A stretch of 64,000 nt of DNA from Halomonas sp. TD01. GTDB lineage: Bacteria; Pseudomonadota; Gammaproteobacteria; Pseudomonadales; Halomonadaceae. Location: assembly GCF_923868895.1 (NCBI RefSeq), contig NZ_OV350343.1, positions 2,170,001 through 2,234,000 on the forward strand, read 5' to 3'. Positions 46,048 through 54,663 of this stretch are shown here, piece after piece. The position numbers were made by a program, and so were the translations under genes. Position 1 is the first letter of the stretch. Every line of letters starts with the position of its first letter. A model generated the notes under the pieces. That model did not search any database. It was not told where the DNA came from and worked only from the letters and a program-made list of their open reading frames with translations.

Positions 46048-47085
46048 ATGACTACCAGAAAGACCCTGCTGACCGATGGCTTGAAAAAGCGGGCAAAACT
46101 GCTTTCTGCTGGCGGCATGATGGCGCTCTGCCTTGGAACGAGTGCTACGCTTGTACCGCTGTCGGTTTACGCACAAAATTTTGAATCGACCCAGCGGCAA
46201 ATGCTGGATAGCGTTGTGGCTGTCGTCAATGACGGGGTCATCATGCGCAGCGAACTTGACGACCGCATTGCCCAGGTGGAGCAACAGGCGCAGGCCCAAG
46301 GTGGTAACTTACCGCCCCGTAGCCAACTGGCACAGCAGGTGCTAGAGCGCATGGTGATGGATGAAATCCAACTCCAGATGGCTCGCCAGGCCAATCTTAG
46401 CGTGGACGACACGGAGCTTAATCGCCAAGTGCGCTCCATTGCAGAGTCTAATGGCATGACGCTAGAAGAGTTTGCCGATGCCGTGGAAGCGGATGGCATG
46501 ACGCTGGCTGACGTGCGTGAAGAGGTACGCCGCGAAATACTGATGCGCCAAGTGCAGCAGCGCCAAATTAGTCAGCGTGTCACCGTGACTGATCGTGACG
46601 TTGAACGCTTCTTGAATCAGCAGCCATCTCAGCAAGGTCAGGCATTCATTGAAGAAGCGCGTGCTCGCCACGTTTTGGTGGAGTTAACGCCAACGCGCAA
46701 TGAGAACCAGGCCCGCGCCCGTGCTGAGCAGGCACGTCAGCGTTTACAGCAAGGGGCAGACTTCGCGTCTGTTGCTCGTGAATTTAGTGACGACCGTGGC
46801 AGTGCCATGAATGGCGGTGAGCTTGGCTGGGTACGCCCAGGACAAACGGTGCCAGCCTTCGAAGAGGCCATGGGGTCACTGAGTGTTAACCAGCTATCTG
46901 AGCCTGTGCGCTCCCAGTTTGGTTACCACGTGATTGAAGTGCTTGAACGTCGCCGTCAGGACGTGACGGAAGAAAGCCGTCGTGAGCAGGTTCGTCAGGC
47001 TATTTTCCAGCGTCGTGCGAACGAAGAGCTGCAGACTTGGCAGCGTGAAATGCGTGAACAGGCCTTCGTTGATATTCGCCTTTAA
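46048..47085 (+). CDS. surA: Periplasmic chaperone SurA, short form with one parvulin domain
   Basis: 345 aa, compared with about 430 in E. coli. Signal peptide (hydrophobic core residues about 20-40, cleavage after VYA), SurA N domain (about 45-170: LDSVVAVVNDGVIMRSELDDRIAQV), then one rotamase domain (about 205-305: EEARARHVLVEL, DRGSAMNGGELGWVRPGQ, QFGYHVIEVLERR) and the C-terminal helix. The second parvulin domain is missing. SurA escorts outer-membrane proteins, including LptD encoded just upstream. pdxA follows. Confidence 0.92.
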   Translation: MTTRKTLLTDGLKKRAKLLSAGGMMALCLGTSATLVPLSVYAQNFESTQRQMLDSVVAVVNDGVIMRSELDDRIAQVEQQAQAQGGNLPPRSQLAQQVLERMVMDEIQLQMARQANLSVDDTELNRQVRSIAESNGMTLEEFADAVEADGMTLADVREEVRREILMRQVQQRQISQRVTVTDRDVERFLNQQPSQQGQAFIEEARARHVLVELTPTRNENQARARAEQARQRLQQGADFASVAREFSDDRGSAMNGGELGWVRPGQTVPAFEEAMGSLSVNQLSEPVRSQFGYHVIEVLERRRQDVTEESRREQVRQAIFQRRANEELQTWQREMREQAFVDIRL

Positions 47086-47097
47086 TGAGCCATCCTA

Positions 47098-48147
47098 ATG
47101 AGCAATAACGCGCCACTGCTGGTTACTACCGGAGAGCCTGCGGGCATCGGGCCAGAGATTACGCTGATGCTGGCCGCCAATGGCCAACTGAATAATTCGG
47201 TGGCCATTGGCGATACGGGGTTGCTGAAGCAGCGTGCGGCGCTACTTGGGCTTCATCTAGACGTGGTAGAAGCAGCCCCTGGAAGTAGGGAGGCTTCCTC
47301 GCCAGGGCGATTGGTCGTGTGGCACGCTGCACTGCGCGAGCCAGTCATTCCTGGTGTGCTCAATTCTGCTAATGCAGGCTATGTGCTAGAAACGCTGCAA
47401 ATCGCTGTAGACGCCTGTCAGCAAGGGCATGCAGCGGCAATGGTCACCGCGCCGCTTCATAAAGGGGTGATTATCGAGGGAGGCTTTCCCAGCTTCACTG
47501 GCCACACCGAATGGCTGCGCGATGCCTGTGGAGTTGATGAAGTCGTGATGTTATTGGCTACTGACCAGGCGCTGCACGCCCAGTCGAGTCGTTGGCAGGG
47601 CAGCAGTGACCTACGCGTCGCGCTTGTCACCACTCACCTACCGCTGCGTGAAGTGGCAGATGCAGTTACCTACGACAAAATCACCCGTATTAGCCGTTTG
47701 CTCGCGACTGATCTGAAAAACCAGTTTGGGATCGTCGCCCCACGCATTGCCGTGTGTGGGCTAAACCCCCATGCCGGAGAAGATGGTCATTTAGGGCGCG
47801 AAGAACTCGATGTTATTATCCCTGCGCTGGAGGCGCTGCGCGCTGAAGGTTTGGATGTTCAAGGCCCTCTACCTGCCGATACGCTTTTCACACCACGCCA
47901 TTTGGCGGGCGTTGATGCGGTACTGGCGATGTATCATGACCAGGGGCTGGCAGTGCTAAAATACGCAGGCTTTGGTCAGGCGGCGAATATTACACTTGGT
48001 CTGCCGCTGGTACGTACTTCGGTCGACCACGGTACTGCGCTCAGTTTAGCTGGCCGCGGTATTGCCGACCCCAATAGCTTAGGCGTTGCCTTAGCGCTGG
48101 CAAAGCGACTTGCTGCTCAGCGCGGCAATGCCTTAATTGCTTTATGA
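47098..48147 (+). CDS. pdxA: 4-hydroxythreonine-4-phosphate dehydrogenase
   Basis: 349 aa. TTGEPAGIGPEITLML, FTGHTEWLRDACG (metal His) and VCGLNPHAGEDGHLGREE, then YHDQGLAVLKYAGFG are PdxA signatures. It acts in pyridoxal phosphate synthesis. The position between surA and rsmA is standard. ATG at 47098 is 12 bp after surA; a different-frame ATG at 47085 is not used. Confidence 0.95.
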   Translation: MSNNAPLLVTTGEPAGIGPEITLMLAANGQLNNSVAIGDTGLLKQRAALLGLHLDVVEAAPGSREASSPGRLVVWHAALREPVIPGVLNSANAGYVLETLQIAVDACQQGHAAAMVTAPLHKGVIIEGGFPSFTGHTEWLRDACGVDEVVMLLATDQALHAQSSRWQGSSDLRVALVTTHLPLREVADAVTYDKITRISRLLATDLKNQFGIVAPRIAVCGLNPHAGEDGHLGREELDVIIPALEALRAEGLDVQGPLPADTLFTPRHLAGVDAVLAMYHDQGLAVLKYAGFGQAANITLGLPLVRTSVDHGTALSLAGRGIADPNSLGVALALAKRLAAQRGNALIAL

Positions 48148-48173
48148 ATCAACCCTCCAAGGAACACTGTTAG

Positions 48174-49004
48174 ATGTCTCAAGTGCCTCAGCAGCACCGC
48201 GCTCGTAAACGCTTTGGTCAAAACTTTCTGCGTGACCTCGGCATCATTTCGCGTATTGTCCGTGCCATTGGACCCCGCGAAAGCGACCGACTCGTCGAAA
48301 TTGGCCCTGGACAAGGCGCGCTCACTGCTCCGTTGCTAGAGGCGGCAGGAAAGCTTGAAGTCATTGAATTAGACCGTGACCTTATTCCTGGCTTGAGAGT
48401 GCAGTTTTTTAACTACCCCGACTTTGTTATTCATGAAGGTGACGCGCTAAAGTTTGATTTCGCCGCGCTAAAAGGAGATGGTCCTGCGCTACGAGTCGTC
48501 GGTAACCTGCCTTACAACATCTCGACGCCGTTAATTGTGCATCTGTTAACCATGGGTAACGCCATTGCCGATATGCACTTTATGCTGCAAAAAGAGGTCG
48601 TTGAGCGCTTGGCCGCTGAGCCAGGCAGCACTGATTGGGGGCGCTTGTCGGTGATGGCTCAGTATTACTGCCACGTTGATCAGCTGTTCATCGTACCGCC
48701 GGAAGCCTTTGTTCCCAGACCTAAAGTTGACTCCGCCATTGTTAGGCTAACGCCTCACGAAAGCTTGCCCCAAACAGCTGATGACCCAGCGCTGCTGTTT
48801 GAGCTGGTCAAGTTGGCGTTTGGTCAGCGGCGTAAAACACTGCGCAATAATCTTAAAGGCAGGGTGAGTGCAGAAACATTAGAAGCGCTAGGTATTGATC
48901 CCGCACGGCGTCCACAAACCCTGACGGTTGCGGAGTACGTCACCATTGCCAACCAAGTGGCTGCTGATGAAGCGCTTAGTGGTAAGGGGAGTGAAGGCGC
49001 GTGA
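48174..49004 (+). CDS. rsmA: 16S rRNA (A1518/A1519) dimethyltransferase RsmA/KsgA
   Basis: 276 aa. KRFGQNFLRDLGIISRIV, SAM motif VEIGPGQGALTAPLL and catalytic NLPYNIST. KsgA dimethylates two adenines at the end of 16S rRNA, acting as a ribosome-assembly check. Its stop overlaps the GTG start of apaG (GTGA), the usual coupling. It is part of the surA-pdxA-rsmA-apaG-apaH run. Confidence 0.95.
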   Translation: MSQVPQQHRARKRFGQNFLRDLGIISRIVRAIGPRESDRLVEIGPGQGALTAPLLEAAGKLEVIELDRDLIPGLRVQFFNYPDFVIHEGDALKFDFAALKGDGPALRVVGNLPYNISTPLIVHLLTMGNAIADMHFMLQKEVVERLAAEPGSTDWGRLSVMAQYYCHVDQLFIVPPEAFVPRPKVDSAIVRLTPHESLPQTADDPALLFELVKLAFGQRRKTLRNNLKGRVSAETLEALGIDPARRPQTLTVAEYVTIANQVAADEALSGKGSEGA

Positions 49005-49378
49005 GTGGTCTTGCCATTGAAGTTAGCGTCGCGCCTGAGTACCGTACTGCCGAGTCAAACGACAGTGAGTCGCGCTTTGTGTTTAGTTACACCGTGACGG
49101 TGCATAACCAAAGCCCTCATAGCGTGCAGCTCATGGCGCGCTACTGGAAAATTACCCAAGGTAACGGCGACAGCCAAGAGGTACGTGGCAAAGGAGTGGT
49201 GGGCCAGCAGCCATTAATTGGCCCTGGGCAGCGTTTTCGCTACACCAGTCGGGCTATTCTGCAAACGCCGGTAGGCGTCATGGAAGGCGCTTATACGCTG
49301 CTTAATACCTACACCCAGCGTGCTTTCGATGTGCCCATTGCACCTTTTAGGCTAGCGGTGCCGCGTCAGCTTCATTGA
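49001..49378 (+). CDS. apaG: ApaG protein (Co2+/Mg2+ efflux protein family)
   Basis: 125 aa. The FN3-like ApaG fold shows as FVFSYTVTVHNQSPHSVQLMARYWKI and VVGQQPLIGPGQRFRYTS, then the GAY terminal region. The true biochemical role is unclear although it is linked to divalent cations. GTG start overlaps the rsmA stop. apaH follows by 22 bp. Confidence 0.93.
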   Translation: MSGLAIEVSVAPEYRTAESNDSESRFVFSYTVTVHNQSPHSVQLMARYWKITQGNGDSQEVRGKGVVGQQPLIGPGQRFRYTSRAILQTPVGVMEGAYTLLNTYTQRAFDVPIAPFRLAVPRQLH

Positions 49379-49400
49379 CCATTCTCTAAAAGGGGTAGCC

Positions 49401-50216
49401 ATGAGCACCTATGTCATTGGTGATCTGCACGGCTGTCATGCCGAGTTTGTCAGTTTGCTAGAGCAGCTGAGCTTCAATCCAGCAAACGATGCGCTCTGGC
49501 TTGTCGGCGACTTAGTCAATCGCGGCCCTGGCTCGCTCGCCTGTTTGCAGGAAGTGCAGGCGTTAGGCAGTGCTGCCCGATGCGTGCTGGGTAACCACGA
49601 CTTTCATTTGTTGGTGGCGGCTCGTGGCGGCGGCAGACTGAAAAAAAATGACACCCTAAGCGACATTCTTGCTACACCGCAGCGCGAGCAGTTGCTGGAT
49701 TGGCTGCAAAGCCAGCCATTGGCAATTTATGAAAATAACACGCTGATGACCCATGCGGGCGTGTTGCCCACGTGGCGCGCCGATCAGGCGGTATCGTTTA
49801 GTCAAGAAGTGCAAGCGGCTTTGCTCAGTGAGCGTGCGGGTGAATTTTTAACGCAGTTATTTGGTAATCAGCCTGACCAGTTCCGTGACGACCTGGAAGG
49901 GGTTGATCGTTTGCGCTGTCTCGTCAATGTCTTTACCCGAATGCGCTTTATCGACGCTAATGGTCGGCTAGACTTCGCTGCCAAAGAAGGCTTGGAAAGT
50001 GCTCCTGAAGGGTTTGCTCCATGGTTTCAGTACCCAAGAGCAGATGCGCTTCAACTGTTATTCGGACACTGGGCGGCACTAGAGGGTTGCACCCCGAACG
50101 CAAAGATAAAGGTTGAAGCGCTGGATACTGGTTGCGTGTGGGGCGGGTCGTTAACCGCTCTCAACCTAGAATCGGGTGAACGCACCAGCGTACCGAGCTG
50201 TCAGCCGAGGCATTAA
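49401..50216 (+). CDS. apaH: Diadenosine tetraphosphatase ApaH (symmetrical)
   Basis: 271 aa. Phosphoesterase motifs VIGDLHGCHAEF, LVGDLVNRGPGSL and VLGNHDFHLL are intact, with MTHAGVLP later. It cleaves Ap4A to two ADP. An AAAGGGG SD precedes the ATG. Together with rsmA and apaG the cluster is conserved in gammaproteobacteria. Confidence 0.95.
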   Translation: MSTYVIGDLHGCHAEFVSLLEQLSFNPANDALWLVGDLVNRGPGSLACLQEVQALGSAARCVLGNHDFHLLVAARGGGRLKKNDTLSDILATPQREQLLDWLQSQPLAIYENNTLMTHAGVLPTWRADQAVSFSQEVQAALLSERAGEFLTQLFGNQPDQFRDDLEGVDRLRCLVNVFTRMRFIDANGRLDFAAKEGLESAPEGFAPWFQYPRADALQLLFGHWAALEGCTPNAKIKVEALDTGCVWGGSLTALNLESGERTSVPSCQPRH

Positions 50217-50246
50217 AACACGAGGCATTAAAAAAGGGCGATAGCC

Positions 50247-51392
50247 GTGTTTCAGGTAGATGCGAAAACCAAAGGACTCAACGTTTATCGTGTTGGCGGG
50301 GCAGTGCGCGATACGCTGTTAGGCTGGCCGGTAGTGGATAATGATTGGGTCGTCGTCGGTGCCACGCCAGAAATCATGCAGCGGAGAGGTTTTAAACCAG
50401 TGGGGCGCGATTTTCCGGTATTCCTGCATCCTGATACCGCCGAAGAGTATGCGCTAGCGCGCACTGAGAGAAAGTCTGGCCACGGTTATGGTGGCTTTGA
50501 AGTACACGCAAGTCCTGATGTGACCTTAGAAGAAGACCTTTCAAGGCGTGATTTAACCATCAACGCGATTGCGCAGCGCTTTGATGGTGCGTTGACCGAC
50601 CCCTTTAATGGTCAGCGAGATATTGAGCAGCGCCTATTACGCCATGTGTCCCCGGCATTTAGTGAAGATCCCTTACGGGTGCTTCGCACTGCACGCTTTC
50701 TTGCCCGTTATGCGCACTTAGGGTTTGCCATTGCGCCTGAAACCCTCGAACTAATGCGAGATGTAAGCCGCAGTGGTGAGCTTAGCCACCTTGCTGCGGA
50801 GCGAGTGTGGGTCGAAACCGAAAAAGCGTTGGGTGAACCAAATCCTGACCGTTACTTCACCGCCTTAAACGGTTGCGAGGCGCTGGCTGCTTGGTGGCCT
50901 GAGCTAACAGATGACGTTGTACTGGCAAACGCGCTTGAGGCGATGGCGCTTGAGACGGTCGCGCAGGTGGCTATCGATAGCTCACTTCCACTGGCTCACT
51001 GGCGCTACGCGTTGTTGGTGTCGGTATTGAATGATGCTCAGCGTGATGCACTGGCGATAAGATTGCGATTGCCTAATGCGGTGACGCAGCTTGCGCGCCA
51101 TGTGGCAATGAGTATGAGCGTTTTGGCTGAGCCGTTAAACGAAGAACGCGTTCTGCACTGGCTGGAGCGTTTGGATGGTTGGCGTAAGCCCGCGCAGGTC
51201 AATGCGCAGTTACAGCTCATCAAGCGTTTATCCGAGAAAGCGGTTGAACCGCTGAGCCGTGCGTGGCATGCCGCACAAAGCGTTGACCCTCAAGCGCTAT
51301 TGCACGAAGGATATCGTGGAGCAGCCTTAGGTAAGGCGCTACGTGAATGCCGCCAGCAGGCAGTGGCGCGTGCATTGTTAAATGTGCGCTAA
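50247..51392 (+). CDS. cca: CCA tRNA nucleotidyltransferase (CC-adding/CCA-adding)
   Basis: 381 aa. The nucleotidyltransferase core reads [14 protein letters not shown] and then [12 protein letters not shown], followed by [14 protein letters not shown] and the [15 protein letters not shown] neck. It repairs or adds the CCA end of tRNAs. The C-terminal HD phosphodiesterase domain of the E. coli enzyme is absent, as in many shorter homologues. The start is GTG at 50247, chosen because the core begins 13 residues later. Confidence 0.93.
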   Translation: MFQVDAKTKGLNVYRVGGAVRDTLLGWPVVDNDWVVVGATPEIMQRRGFKPVGRDFPVFLHPDTAEEYALARTERKSGHGYGGFEVHASPDVTLEEDLSRRDLTINAIAQRFDGALTDPFNGQRDIEQRLLRHVSPAFSEDPLRVLRTARFLARYAHLGFAIAPETLELMRDVSRSGELSHLAAERVWVETEKALGEPNPDRYFTALNGCEALAAWWPELTDDVVLANALEAMALETVAQVAIDSSLPLAHWRYALLVSVLNDAQRDALAIRLRLPNAVTQLARHVAMSMSVLAEPLNEERVLHWLERLDGWRKPAQVNAQLQLIKRLSEKAVEPLSRAWHAAQSVDPQALLHEGYRGAALGKALRECRQQAVARALLNVR

Positions 51393-51412
51393 GAGTTGGC
51401 TGTAGGTTCTGT

Positions 51413-51958
51413 TCAGCGAGCTGATGCCGTCTTTGGCGCAGGATCTGCCCGGGAAATCCAGCGGCCACGCCAATGAAAATCGATGGCCCACAAACGTTGA
51501 CTACCCATTTTAAAGCGCTGCCATAGCGCAGCGTAAGGCAAACCATAGACGGGGTGGTACTGATTGGGTAGTAGCTCCGCTAGCGGCTGTAGAACGAAGG
51601 CATTGTGCGTGATTTCTCCTCGTGGCAGGGTAACACCGTCGATGGTGCCGCAAATGCCACCTACTGTAAGCAGGTCAATATCCAGTGCTCGAGGGCTGCA
51701 CTTAATCATATCGGGAGTGCGCCCATGGGCAATTTCAAGTTGCTTAGACCACGCTTGAAGCTCACCCACCGAGCAATCGCTATCAAACGCAACCACAAGG
51801 TTGTAAAAGTTGCGATTATCGTTAAATCCCACCGGCTCGCTTTCAAAAATGCGTGATATTTGAAGGGGGCCAAACGTGTCTTCAAGCGCATCTAGGCACA
51901 GGCGAATATGGGTGTCGGGATCAATATTGCTGCCTAAACTGAGAGTAACCAAGCTCAT
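51413..51958 (-). CDS. folK: 2-amino-4-hydroxy-6-hydroxymethyldihydropteridine pyrophosphokinase
   Basis: 181 aa. LSLGSNIDPDTHIR, FYNLVVAFDS and CSPRALDIDLLTVGG (metal-binding DID) are HPPK signatures. It pyrophosphorylates hydroxymethyldihydropterin for folate synthesis. A C-terminal extension of about 25 residues past the usual end is present. The ATG overlaps the folB stop (ATGA), so both folate steps are coupled. It converges on cca. Confidence 0.92.
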   Translation of the reverse strand: MSLVTLSLGSNIDPDTHIRLCLDALEDTFGPLQISRIFESEPVGFNDNRNFYNLVVAFDSDCSVGELQAWSKQLEIAHGRTPDMIKCSPRALDIDLLTVGGICGTIDGVTLPRGEITHNAFVLQPLAELLPNQYHPVYGLPYAALWQRFKMGSQRLWAIDFHWRGRWISRADPAPKTASAR

Positions 51959-52314
51959 GGAAGCGTGCCGCGGATGATTTCAAGGCCGACGCTAGCGGCT
52001 TGTGGAACGGCACCCGGCTTGCGCACGGTAAGGCGCAGCCAGGTAATGGAAAATTCCTGCTGTAAGCATTTCGCTAGGCGCTCGGCAAAGGTCTCGACAA
52101 GGGCAAATTGGTGCTCGTCGGCAAAGCGCTGAATTCGCTGGCAAATGGCTGCATAATCAAGTGTCAGGCATAAATCATCGGCAGCGGCAGCGGGACGGAT
52201 GTCCGTTGCGAGCGATAAGTCCAAGCTCAGAGACTGAACAATAGTGCGCTCCCAGTCGTACACACCGATGACGGTATCTACTGCCAGCGCTTCGATCAAA
52301 ATGCGATCCACAGG
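51955..52314 (-). CDS. folB: Dihydroneopterin aldolase
   Basis: 119 aa. VDTVIGVYDWERTIVQSL and FALVETFAERLAKCL hold the conserved active-site Glu and Tyr/Lys region, with VRKPGAV at the C-terminus. FolB cleaves dihydroneopterin to the substrate of FolK. I prefer the GTG at 52314 (giving MDRILIEALAV), as family proteins start there; a TTG at 52335 would add seven residues. plsY is divergent upstream. Confidence 0.9.
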   Translation of the reverse strand, partial: PVDRILIEALAVDTVIGVYDWERTIVQSLSLDLSLATDIRPAAAADDLCLTLDYAAICQRIQRFADEHQFALVETFAERLAKCLQQEFSITWLRLTVRKPGAVPQAASVGLEIIRGTLP

Positions 52315-52417
52315 TTTTTCCCCTAGCGTCAACAAGCGGGCGATTGTACTTGAGGATAGCGCGAAACGACAGCTGGGTAAGATCTAACGCTGGGTAAGAG
52401 TCAAGGTGGTGAGCAGC

Positions 52418-52987
52418 ATGATATGGATCGTGGTGGGCTACTTAAGCGGAAGCTGGTTAGCGGCGCTGAGCGTATGCCGACTGGCAGGTGTTCCTGATCC
52501 GCGATATTGCGGTTCGCGTAATCCCGGATTTTCAAACGTATTACGCCTTTACGGGCCGCGCTTAGCGGTCGCCACGCTGCTACTGGATGCGTTAAAAGGA
52601 GCGCCTGCGGTGCTGGCAGCCAAATTACTGGAGCTACCTGTGTGGCTACAGGGTGCAGTCGGATTAGCCGTTCTGCTGGGCCATAGTTATCCGCTGTGGC
52701 ATAGTTTTCGCGGCGGTAAATCGGTAGCCAGTGCGTTTGGCGTGCTGCTGATATTGGTGCCCAGCGTGGCGCTGCTTAGCGCGGTGTGCTGGATGCTGCT
52801 TGTTTGGCGGCTGCGTATGGCAGCGGCAGCGTCGCTCGTTAGTGCATTCATCGCGCCGCTGGCCTGCGTCTGGCTAGCACCCGATTATGTTGTGGTCGTG
52901 AGTGGGTTCAGCCTGTTAGTACTTATCCGCCATGGGCTGAATGTTCGCCGCCTGCGCCGAGGAGAAGAGCCGCATTTACGCGGCTAA
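52418..52987 (+). CDS. plsY: Acyl-phosphate glycerol-3-phosphate acyltransferase PlsY
   Basis: 189 aa from the ATG, about five membrane segments. Motifs: GYLSGSWLAAL (1), CGSRNPGFSNVLRLYG (2), HSYPLWHSFRGGKSVA (3). It acylates glycerol-3-phosphate at the start of phospholipid synthesis. A GTG start at 52406 is possible. It is divergent from folB and convergent with tsaD, as commonly seen. Confidence 0.92.
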   Translation: MIWIVVGYLSGSWLAALSVCRLAGVPDPRYCGSRNPGFSNVLRLYGPRLAVATLLLDALKGAPAVLAAKLLELPVWLQGAVGLAVLLGHSYPLWHSFRGGKSVASAFGVLLILVPSVALLSAVCWMLLVWRLRMAAAASLVSAFIAPLACVWLAPDYVVVVSGFSLLVLIRHGLNVRRLRRGEEPHLRG

Positions 52988-53008
52988 GCAGGTGGTAGAA
53001 AGCCGGCA

Positions 53009-54049
53009 TTAGGTAGGTGTTAAGGTGTCTAACGGCCAGCGCGGCGTAGCCTTCATAACGCCACTTTCATCGTGCTCACCCGCCGCCAATCGCTGTGCAC
53101 CTACATAAGCGATCATCGCGCCGTTGTCGGTGCAAAAGCGCCCGCGAGGATAATAAGATCGTGCGTCACGTTTCTCTGTTTCAATCGCTAGGCGTTCGCG
53201 CAGGCGTTGATTGGCACTAACGCCGCCTGCTACCACTAGGCGTTTCAATCCGGTTTGATCCAATGCGCGGCGACATTTGATAACCAGCGTATCTACTACC
53301 GCTTCTTCAAATGCTCTCGCCACATCAGCCTTGGCCTGGGTGTCTAGCTCGCCAGCAGCGTCTAATTGACGAATAGCGGTCAGCGTATGGGTTTTTAAGC
53401 CGGAAAAGCTGAAGTCCAAGCCGGGGCGGTCGGTCATTGGTCGTGGAAAGCGAAATCGCTTTGGGTCGCCTTGCTCGGCAAGCTTAGCAACGTGAGGGCC
53501 GCCAGGATAGGCAAGCCCAAGCATTTTGGCCGCTTTGTCAAAGGCCTCGCCAGCGGCATCATCGACTGATTCACCAAGTAACTGGTAGTGCCCGAGAGCT
53601 TGTACTTCGACAAGCTGAGTGTGCCCACCAGAGACTAGTAAGGCTACGAAGGGAAAGTCAGGGGCGTCGTCTTCCAGCATAGGGGCCAATAGGTGGCCTT
53701 CCATGTGGTGTACGCCAAGTACCGGGATATCCAGAGCGCGCGCCATGCCGTGCGCTGTACTGGCCCCAACCATCAGTGCGCCTACTAGCCCCGGGCCTGC
53801 AGTGTAGGCAATGCCGTCTAAATCGCGCCGTGTCATTTTGGCGTCGTGCAACACCTGCTCAATCAGCGGCAATAGCTTGCGTGTATGGTCTCGAGAAGCC
53901 AGCTCGGGTACCACACCGCCATATTCGGCGTGCATGGCAATTTGACTATACAGCGCATCGGCAAGCAGACCGCTGCCGCCTGTGTGCGAAGTATCGTAAA
54001 TCGCGACGCCCGTTTCATCGCAAGACGTTTCAATGCCCAGTACGCGCAT
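53009..54049 (-). CDS. tsaD: tRNA N6-adenosine threonylcarbamoyltransferase TsaD
   Basis: 346 aa. [28 protein letters not shown] (iron His-x3-His), [11 protein letters not shown] and FSGLKTH belong to the Kae1/TsaD ASKHA fold. With TsaB/C/E it makes t6A37 in ANN-decoding tRNAs. It is divergent from rpsU, the classical arrangement around the macromolecular synthesis operon. Confidence 0.96.
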   Translation of the reverse strand: MRVLGIETSCDETGVAIYDTSHTGGSGLLADALYSQIAMHAEYGGVVPELASRDHTRKLLPLIEQVLHDAKMTRRDLDGIAYTAGPGLVGALMVGASTAHGMARALDIPVLGVHHMEGHLLAPMLEDDAPDFPFVALLVSGGHTQLVEVQALGHYQLLGESVDDAAGEAFDKAAKMLGLAYPGGPHVAKLAEQGDPKRFRFPRPMTDRPGLDFSFSGLKTHTLTAIRQLDAAGELDTQAKADVARAFEEAVVDTLVIKCRRALDQTGLKRLVVAGGVSANQRLRERLAIETEKRDARSYYPRGRFCTDNGAMIAYVGAQRLAAGEHDESGVMKATPRWPLDTLTPT

Positions 54050-54201
54050 GGCAGAAGAACTCGTTGTAAGTTAAAAAGTTGCAGGTTAAAAAGCAGTGCT
54101 GTTAATCAGCACCCTAGTTTAGCATTCTCATGCTTAAGGCGCGTAAGCATTTGCAAAGATCGCCAACCAAGACTAGACTACTGTGCGCTGTAAAACTGGG
54201 T

Positions 54202-54228
54202 CGTACACTGCGTCTTTAAGCGTGTACG
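54202..54228 (+). promoter_or_regulatory. Inverted repeat upstream of rpsU
   Basis: CGTACAC (54202-54208) and GTGTACG (54222-54228) form a 7-bp inverted repeat with a 13-bp spacer, 43 bp before the rpsU ATG. It could be an operator or an RNA hairpin near the transcript start; no protein is assigned. Confidence 0.3.
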
Positions 54229-54270
54229 TACTATCCGAACTCAAGACTCCTTAAGGTAGGTGAGTGCTTA

Positions 54271-54486
54271 ATGCCTTCTGTAAAAGTACGTGATAACGAG
54301 CCGTTTGACGTCGCCCTGCGTCGCTTCAAGCGTTCTTGCGAAAAAGCCGGTGTTCTTTCTGAAGTACGCCGCCGCGAGCACTATGAGAAGCCGACTGCTG
54401 AGCGTAAACGCAAAGCGGCAGCTGCCGTAAAACGCCACGCCAAGAAGATTCAGCGTGAGCAAAAGCGTTTCGAACGGCTCTATTGA
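54271..54486 (+). CDS. rpsU: 30S ribosomal protein S21
   Basis: 71 aa, full length. [20 protein letters not shown] and the basic Lys/Arg-rich tail ([17 protein letters not shown]) are typical. S21 helps the initiation complex on the small subunit. It is first in the rpsU-dnaG-rpoD operon. Confidence 0.97.
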   Translation: MPSVKVRDNEPFDVALRRFKRSCEKAGVLSEVRRREHYEKPTAERKRKAAAAVKRHAKKIQREQKRFERLY

Positions 54487-54538
54487 TCCGTACCCGAGGG
54501 GGCCGGAGCAGTTAGCTGGTCGTCTCAAGAGGGATGTC

Positions 54539-54575
54539 AAGCGGCCGCCACTAGGTGGCCGTTTGTTTTTGTTTT
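54539..54575 (+). terminator. Attenuator-like hairpin between rpsU and dnaG
   Basis: An 11-pair stem (54539-54549 with 54554-54564, two G-U pairs) with an ACTA loop is followed by GTTTTTGTTTT. In E. coli an internal terminator at this place lowers dnaG/rpoD expression relative to rpsU. Confidence 0.75.
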
Positions 54576-54663
54576 GATTCATCGCTGTTTATGGTGATCT
54601 GGCAGTATGCCCGATGACCCTAGGCAAGTGAGCTAGCGCTTTGCGCGAGGATGCCCGTAGTTC

